Positions 5,609 through 9,735 of a stretch of DNA of 9,735 nt are shown one piece after another. The DNA comes from Candidatus Kapaibacterium sp. (GTDB lineage: Bacteria > Bacteroidota > Ignavibacteria > Palsa-1295). The DNA is taken from positions 1 to 9,735 of the forward strand of contig JANWLI010000087.1 in NCBI GenBank assembly GCA_025450975.1, in the 5' to 3' direction. The notes under the pieces were generated by a model. That model made no database searches and was not told the DNA's origin. It worked only from the letters and a program-made list of their open reading frames with translations. Within the stretch, counting starts at the first letter, position 1; each line of letters begins with the position of its first letter. The translations under genes were made by a program, and so were the position numbers.

Positions 5609-6070
5609 ATGCCCACGATTAAAGAACGGCTCGTCGTATCCGAATTTCGGTCTCCCATTCACGAAGCATTGCTCGGCCTTCTTGTCGCCTCGAGCCACAT
5701 GCGATCGAGTATCGATAATTTAATGGGTGAATTTAGTATTTCGACGGAGCAATATAACATTCTCCGCATTCTCCGAGGCGTCTACCCAAACGCGCATACG
5801 TGCGGTGAAGTAAGCAAGCGCATGATCGACCGTTCGCCCGACATCACACGACGTATCGACTCCATGGAAGCTGCGGGCCTGGTGTCGCGCAATAAGTCCG
5901 ACGAAGATAAGCGCATCGTCATGGTCACGATCACGGAAAAAGGGCGCGACCTCTTGAACAAGATCGATCCACGCGTTGAAGAACTTGAAAGCGCCATCGG
6001 CAAACGGTTTTCTGCCGAAGAGTGCGAACACTTTTCCCATCTGTGTTCGCGGTTTCTGACCGAAGACTAG
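5609..6070 (+). CDS. MarR family winged-helix transcriptional regulator
   Basis: This 153-residue protein has the MarR layout. An N-terminal dimerisation helix lies at about 14-40. STEQYNILRIL (45-55) opens the winged-helix domain. A recognition-helix region spans about 66-90 (CGEVSKRMIDRSPDITRRID, then SMEAAGLVSR). The wing at 94-108 carries SDEDKR, with the conserved Asp100-x-Arg102. ITEKGRDLL (108-116) leads to the C-terminal dimerisation helix. It is expected to act as a DNA-binding dimer whose ligand cannot be predicted. Shine-Dalgarno AGAGGA ends 3 nt before the ATG. It is divergent from hemY and convergent with the SLOG-like membrane-protein gene, sharing the CTAG stop palindrome with it. 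Autoregulation through the upstream dyad is plausible. Confidence 0.9.
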   Translation: MPTIKERLVVSEFRSPIHEALLGLLVASSHMRSSIDNLMGEFSISTEQYNILRILRGVYPNAHTCGEVSKRMIDRSPDITRRIDSMEAAGLVSRNKSDEDKRIVMVTITEKGRDLLNKIDPRVEELESAIGKRFSAEECEHFSHLCSRFLTED

Positions 6071-6079
6071 CCCTTCGGT
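6059..6079. terminator. weak stem-loop over the shared stop codons
   Basis: ACCGAAG (6059-6065) and CTTCGGT (6073-6079) form a 7-bp stem around a 7-nt loop that contains the interleaved stop codons of the two convergent genes. There is no U-tract on either side, so intrinsic termination would be weak at best. It may be chance or a minor end-of-transcript structure. Confidence 0.3.
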
Positions 6080-7764
6080 ACTTCCAGCGGTCGCTCGCGG
6101 TGCAACAGCAGCCAGTCGCCATTTTCTGCAAGCGCTTCGAGGCCTAACTCGAAGACGAAGTTTCGTGCAGTATGCAAGTCGCCCGAGGCAAGCAGCGATT
6201 GCATATGCCGATCGGCACGCGAGAACACACCCGCAGCATAATCGTATTGCTTGATGTGACCGGCCAGCGCATTCTTTTCGAGATAGTTGCCCAGCAGCGC
6301 TGCAACGATAGGCGAGATACCGATAGCAACAACCATCAAGTGGCTCGGAGGGAGGAACATTTGGACGATCGCAAATCCGATCGCCAGGTAGAAAAAGACG
6401 TTGATCACCCGCTCAAACTTCTGATGCTTATGATGATCGCGGTGCCGCGCTTTATCAAAGTACGCAGCCTGATCGTGAACCCAGTGCTTCAGGACATTCT
6501 CGATCCTCTCCCGCTTAGCTCCTTCATGACTCCGATTCGCAGAGAGCAGATCACGCGAAGAGCGGAGCATCACGGTTCGTAGGCCTCCGCGAATCCAATC
6601 AAGCTCACTTCGCTGCTTGCGGATGTAATGATCACTTACTGAGCGGATGAGCCCCAGATGCTGCCACCAGAACTGCACGCGGATCCCCTCCGCCAGTGCG
6701 CGGAAATCCAGGTAGCGCGTTTGAAAGCGCCCTTTGCGCGCACGGCTATACCAAAGAAAAGCCAGGACGATCGTGACAAGATAGCCGCCGAGCCACGTCT
6801 TATTATCGTAGTACAGGTGTGCGTAGAGATCGAAGATCACTGCCGCCAGAAGGATCAACGTATAGACACCTCGAAAACCGGAGTTCGTTGCTTTCTGGTA
6901 GTGATTGGCAATGGCATCGACGGTCGCAAACGTTTCGATCGTCTGCTGCTCGTCCTTATCGAGCTTGACGCGAAGCTCGTCGGGTACAAAATACTTTTTA
7001 CTTTGTTCGATCTCCTTCTCGAGGTGCGGCGTACGCTCGATCACTTCACGATTGTAATCGTCTAGCTCGGAGAACGTACGGCTGATAATACGCTCGGCCT
7101 GTTCGTCCGAATCGAATCCTATCGGATAAAGTTTGCGGACCGTTCCTCCGAGTGCTCCGAGATCGGGATTTGATTTTCGTGGCGTCCAGATCTGATAGAC
7201 AATACCGGTATCGACCGAATCCAGCGGATGATGCGCAAGTCCTTCGATATCCGGCACACCCTGAAGCCGGAATCGTAAAACATTCGATGTGCCGCCGGTC
7301 TTCTGCAGATCGACGCCATCCCAGAACGCAACGACGATCTGGCTATAGCGGGAGATCACTGCGCCGACCTGCGCATACTGCATCCGACGCTCGGGGCCGT
7401 GGTCGCGAATGCCTTCGCGAGTCGCGCCGTGAACAAGTGGCGTCGTAAAGCACATCGCTGCGCCGTCGACGAGTTCGCGGAATTCGCGTAACGATGCTTC
7501 GGTCTCAAAGTCCACTTCGTAAAGTTCTTTCTCCAAAGGCAGCGCAACGTAGTAAGGAAGATCGATCGCGCGTGCTACCCTGGCGGCGATACGGTCTGCG
7601 CCTTCGGCCAGAGCAGTTAAGACGATCAATGGCGTCGACGGGTACTGACGCTGAAGGTCGATAAGAATGTCTTTATAATCTGCCTCGAGGCGCGGAATAT
7701 CTTCATCGCGAAGATCCCTATGCCCGGTGCAACCGACGATGATGGGGAGTCTCGTATCGGCCAT
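6067..7764 (-). CDS. SLOG-like Rossmann domain fused to two SLATT-like 2-TM modules
   Basis: This 565-residue predicted inner-membrane protein has a cytosolic nucleotide-sensing head. Residues 1 to about 240 form a Rossmann-type domain of the SLOG (LOG/DprA/YpsA-like) class: VGCTGHRDL (10-18) after the first strand, LTALAEGADRIAARVA (49-64), LPLEKELYEVDF (75-86) and VVAFWDGVDLQKTGGTSNV (144-162), whose WDG and GGT resemble the ligand-loop pattern of these domains. A charged linker (about 240-295) leads to TM1 (299-316) and TM2 (324-340). A long cytosolic region (341-450) begins RYLDFRALAEGIRVQFWW and includes KQRSELDWIR (383-392). TM3 (453-471) and TM4 (475-493) follow. The segments after each TM pair align (YL-x3-ALA-x2-I at 351-361 and 494-504), showing a duplicated 2-TM unit. 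SLATT domains are predicted pore-forming effectors gated by nucleotide signals; that role here is inference. ATG abuts the fbp stop. Confidence 0.85.
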   Translation of the reverse strand: MADTRLPIIVGCTGHRDLRDEDIPRLEADYKDILIDLQRQYPSTPLIVLTALAEGADRIAARVARAIDLPYYVALPLEKELYEVDFETEASLREFRELVDGAAMCFTTPLVHGATREGIRDHGPERRMQYAQVGAVISRYSQIVVAFWDGVDLQKTGGTSNVLRFRLQGVPDIEGLAHHPLDSVDTGIVYQIWTPRKSNPDLGALGGTVRKLYPIGFDSDEQAERIISRTFSELDDYNREVIERTPHLEKEIEQSKKYFVPDELRVKLDKDEQQTIETFATVDAIANHYQKATNSGFRGVYTLILLAAVIFDLYAHLYYDNKTWLGGYLVTIVLAFLWYSRARKGRFQTRYLDFRALAEGIRVQFWWQHLGLIRSVSDHYIRKQRSELDWIRGGLRTVMLRSSRDLLSANRSHEGAKRERIENVLKHWVHDQAAYFDKARHRDHHKHQKFERVINVFFYLAIGFAIVQMFLPPSHLMVVAIGISPIVAALLGNYLEKNALAGHIKQYDYAAGVFSRADRHMQSLLASGDLHTARNFVFELGLEALAENGDWLLLHRERPLEVPKG

Positions 7765-8775
7765 TTATTTAGTGGTAGTGAGAAATCGCTCGACTTCATC
7801 GACGTTCTTCGGACTGCCGACGACGAGCGGTGTGCGTTGATGCAATTCCGTTGGTACAATGTCAAGCAGACGGTTGCCGCGGCCATCAGTTGCTTTGCCG
7901 CCGGCTTGTTCGATGATAAACGACATTGGATTGGCTTCGTAGAGAAGACGAAGTTTTCCTCGTTTGCTCTTAATATCAGCCGGGTAGAGAAACACACCTC
8001 CATAGAGGAGTGTGCGATGCACATCGGCAACCATCGAGCCAATATAGCGCAGTGAGTACGCCTTCTTATCGGCTTCCGGCTGCTCCTGCTTTACCCAATC
8101 GATGTACTGCTGCATTGCCGGCGACCACTTCGAGTAATTTCCTTCGTTGACCGAGTAGATCCCCTTGTGGTCCGGTATATGGATATCGTTATGCGAGAGC
8201 AAAAATTCTCCGACCGATGGATCGTACGTGAACCCGTACACGCCATGCCCGGCAGTATAGACGAGCATCGTTGACGATCCGTAGATCGCATAGCCGGCAG
8301 CAACTTGTTTATACCCAGGCTGTAGGATATCTTCGAGCGTGCCGTCGGTTTCGGCAGGCGTTACGCGCCGCAGTACCGAGAAGATCGTGCCGATCGAAAC
8401 ATTTGCATCGATATTCGAAGAACCATCGAGCGGATCGAAACAGAGCACGTATTTTCCTTTTGGATACTCTTCCGGGATCGGAATAAACTCATCGTTCTCT
8501 TCGCTGGCCATAACGGCTAAGTGCCCACCGTGATCCATCGCCCGGAAGATCACGCCATTGGCGAACTCATCGAGTTTCTGGACGATCTCGCCCTGAATAT
8601 TGCGCAAATCCGTAGATCCCAGGATATCGACAAGGCCTGCGCGTGATACTTCGCGGTAGATGATCTTGATCGCAAGTGTGAGGTCGCGCAGCAATCCGGA
8701 AAAATCTCCCGTGGCTCCGCCAGTCGCGCGCTCCTGCTCGATGATGTGACGTTCGATCGTGATAACTTTACTCAC
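7765..8775 (-). CDS. fbp: class I fructose-1,6-bisphosphatase
   Basis: This cytosolic gluconeogenic enzyme hydrolyses fructose 1,6-bisphosphate to fructose 6-phosphate and phosphate using Mg2+. From GTG 8775 it has 336 residues, typical of class I. Visible motifs are GATGDFSGLL (20-29), the NIQGEIVQKLDEFAN segment (59-73), ASEENDE (90-96) with metal-binding Glu92-Glu93, and the hallmark CFDPLDGSSNID (112-123) with Asp114 and Asp117. YGGVFLYPAD (258-267) is the substrate-binding Tyr region, and YEANPMSFIIEQAGG (279-293) supplies Glu280 as a metal ligand. Alternative GTG starts at 8805 and 8814 would overlap the upstream YCII gene and add up to 13 residues. GTG 8775 is preferred because SKVITIERHII fits the family N-terminus. 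The stop is directly followed by the ATG of the SLOG-like gene, which implies coupled translation. Confidence 0.95.
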   Translation of the reverse strand: MSKVITIERHIIEQERATGGATGDFSGLLRDLTLAIKIIYREVSRAGLVDILGSTDLRNIQGEIVQKLDEFANGVIFRAMDHGGHLAVMASEENDEFIPIPEEYPKGKYVLCFDPLDGSSNIDANVSIGTIFSVLRRVTPAETDGTLEDILQPGYKQVAAGYAIYGSSTMLVYTAGHGVYGFTYDPSVGEFLLSHNDIHIPDHKGIYSVNEGNYSKWSPAMQQYIDWVKQEQPEADKKAYSLRYIGSMVADVHRTLLYGGVFLYPADIKSKRGKLRLLYEANPMSFIIEQAGGKATDGRGNRLLDIVPTELHQRTPLVVGSPKNVDEVERFLTTTK

Positions 8776-8788
8776 TACTTCAACGTGA

Positions 8789-9457
8789 TCATTGGGTAAG
8801 GTCACAAAATACACCCGCAGAGGTCATCCACGGGCGCAGTGTATATCGCATTGCACCGGCACGCACGGCAGGGTCATTCTTGACGAGCTCGGACGCCGGA
8901 GCAACGAGATCATTCTGCGCAAAGATAACGACGATCTTATGGTCTTTTTGCATTCTCGCTGCAAAGACGACCTTCTTTTGTTCTAGCAGCTGCTGGTAAT
9001 ATGCCGCTTGCGTTGATCGATGTTCGTCCGAGCATGTTTTCGCCTCTGTAAGCACCACGAGCGGATGCTTAACAAGATAGAAGAACTCCGGTGGTTCACA
9101 AATGCTGCCGGCGATCGTTTCAATCTCGGATAGACGAATGACGAACCGGTTAGCTTGTACTAATGGGTTGGTTTGTACAAAGGCCATAGCTTCATCGGCT
9201 GAGGAAGCGTTGATCACAAATATCTCTCCGCCGATAGTATCGACGTACGGGCCGGTCACAACAAGTTTCTTCTCTTGGTATAATTGATCCATCGACACAA
9301 GGTGCAATGCCTGAAACTCCCTGATCGAATCCAGATTCAGCGGCGGCCGACCGGGTTTTGGGTCAAGGAACACAAAAAAATGAGCCGTCGAATCGGCAGC
9401 TCTTACACTTCCGATCGCAAGCAAAAAACTAACAATGATCGTAAATCTAGATCCCAT
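8789..9457 (-). CDS. exported protein with two YCII-like domains
   Basis: This 222-residue protein has a Sec signal peptide: hydrophobic core at about 5-16, likely cleavage after VRA (18-20). Two YCII-related ferredoxin-like repeats follow. Repeat 1 (about 25-112) has HLVSMDQLYQEKKLVVTGPY and ADEAMAFVQTNPLVQANRF, the usual YCII pattern of a His-bearing helix, G-P turn and N/D-P-x-V loop, with His52 and Asn97. Repeat 2 (about 125-210) has STQAAYYQQLLEQKKVVFAAR and SELVKNDPAVRAGAMRYTLRPW, ending in the YCII-typical R-P-W. YCII domains are usually cytosolic and their chemistry is mostly unknown, so export of a tandem form is notable. The ATG has a good Shine-Dalgarno (GGAAG, 8 nt upstream). It follows dut by 29 nt and precedes fbp by 13 nt. 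Periplasmic location is inferred. Confidence 0.8.
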   Translation of the reverse strand: MGSRFTIIVSFLLAIGSVRAADSTAHFFVFLDPKPGRPPLNLDSIREFQALHLVSMDQLYQEKKLVVTGPYVDTIGGEIFVINASSADEAMAFVQTNPLVQANRFVIRLSEIETIAGSICEPPEFFYLVKHPLVVLTEAKTCSDEHRSTQAAYYQQLLEQKKVVFAARMQKDHKIVVIFAQNDLVAPASELVKNDPAVRAGAMRYTLRPWMTSAGVFCDLTQ

Positions 9458-9486
9458 TAATCACTTCCATCCCATAAAATCATGGT

Positions 9487-9735
9487 TCAGACAGTACCGG
9501 TATGCCCAAAACCACCGGCGCCACGAGCGGTTTCCGTCAGTTCCCGGGCATCGATAACGTCGACCTTCTCATATCTGGAAATGATAAGTTGGGCTATGCG
9601 TTCCCCCCGCTCGAACGTGACCGACTTCATGCCGTGGTTGATCAGCAGGACCTTGACCTCACCGCGGTAATCGGCATCGATCGTTCCGGGGCTGTTGAGG
9701 CAGGTTACGCCATGTTTGGCCGCCAGGCCGCTCCG
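9487..9735 (-). CDS. dut: dUTP pyrophosphatase, C-terminal part (5' end beyond the window)
   Basis: Only the last 82 codons lie in the window; the frame is open to the right edge. The product is the C-terminal part of a trimeric dUTPase, which converts dUTP to dUMP and pyrophosphate and so keeps uracil out of DNA. Conserved blocks are in order: RSGLA at the window edge (motif 2), SPGTIDADYRGEVKVLLIN (motif 3, with the catalytic Asp of GTIDADYRG), FERGERIAQLI (motif 4), and the C-terminal arm RGAGGFGHTG (motif 5, phosphate-binding). About 65-70 N-terminal residues are missing compared with the usual length near 145-150. It is the most upstream visible gene of the - strand set with the YCII protein, fbp and the SLOG-like gene. 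Confidence 0.95.
   Translation of the reverse strand, partial: RSGLAAKHGVTCLNSPGTIDADYRGEVKVLLINHGMKSVTFERGERIAQLIISRYEKVDVIDARELTETARGAGGFGHTGTV

Noticed and set aside
5450..5698. 82-residue - strand frame across the hemY-marR gap
   Set aside because: It overlaps the starts of both flanking genes on the wrong strand or frame and has no recognisable domain.
6172..7065. + strand open frames of 136 and 135 residues opposite the SLOG-like gene
   Set aside because: They are rich in Arg/His/Asp and lack motifs, typical of antisense shadows of a GC-moderate coding region.
8776..8814. GTG starts at 8814 and 8805 for fbp
   Set aside because: They overlap the end of the YCII gene and add residues not expected in FBPase; GTG 8775 gives a typical N-terminus. 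They are not fully excluded.

Overview
The window is a gene-dense bacterial chromosomal segment of roughly balanced base composition. It carries eleven protein genes with short gaps; the first may, and the last does, run off the window. There is no rRNA, tRNA, insertion sequence, integrase or CRISPR array. Two exact TAnnTTTG elements in one divergent promoter gap, together with the gene repertoire, suggest the Bacteroidota/Chlorobiota branch (FCB group). That placement is an inference, not a demonstrated classification.

Region 1 (1-2068, + strand) is a tight three-gene set: a class V PLP-dependent aminotransferase-fold enzyme, a small lipoprotein with an Ig-like domain, and a hemerythrin-type diiron protein. 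The gaps are 3 and 1 nt, so one transcript is likely. Region 2 (2069-2695) holds a probable promoter, a leader hairpin, a small exported protein and a strong rho-independent terminator. Region 3 (2694-4085) is a divergent pair, a PhzF-family enzyme on - and an unrecognised protein with a DxNxD loop on +, separated by only 39 bp. Each has an exact TAnnTTTG box 4-5 nt before its start codon, which suggests leaderless transcripts. Region 4 (4086-5480) begins with a degenerate 7-bp repeat array in inverted orientation. The array supplies the last 11 codons of a HemY-type protoporphyrinogen/coproporphyrinogen oxidase on -.

Region 5 (5481-6070) is a MarR-type regulator on +, preceded by an inverted repeat and a two-codon minimal ORF with a strong Shine-Dalgarno sequence. 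Region 6 (6067-9735, all -) is a compact set in the order dut (partial), an exported tandem-YCII protein, class I fructose-1,6-bisphosphatase, and a 565-residue membrane protein. The membrane protein joins an N-terminal SLOG-like Rossmann domain to two duplicated two-TM modules resembling SLATT effector domains. Its ATG follows the fbp stop codon with no gap, and its stop codon is interleaved with the MarR stop at a CTAG palindrome.

The most unusual item is the SLOG-like/double-SLATT-like protein. It has the architecture predicted for nucleotide-sensing, membrane-perturbing conflict or stress effectors, but it sits in a housekeeping operon with a dUTPase and a sugar bisphosphatase rather than in an obvious defence island. 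The heptanucleotide array fused to the hemY end is the second most unusual item.
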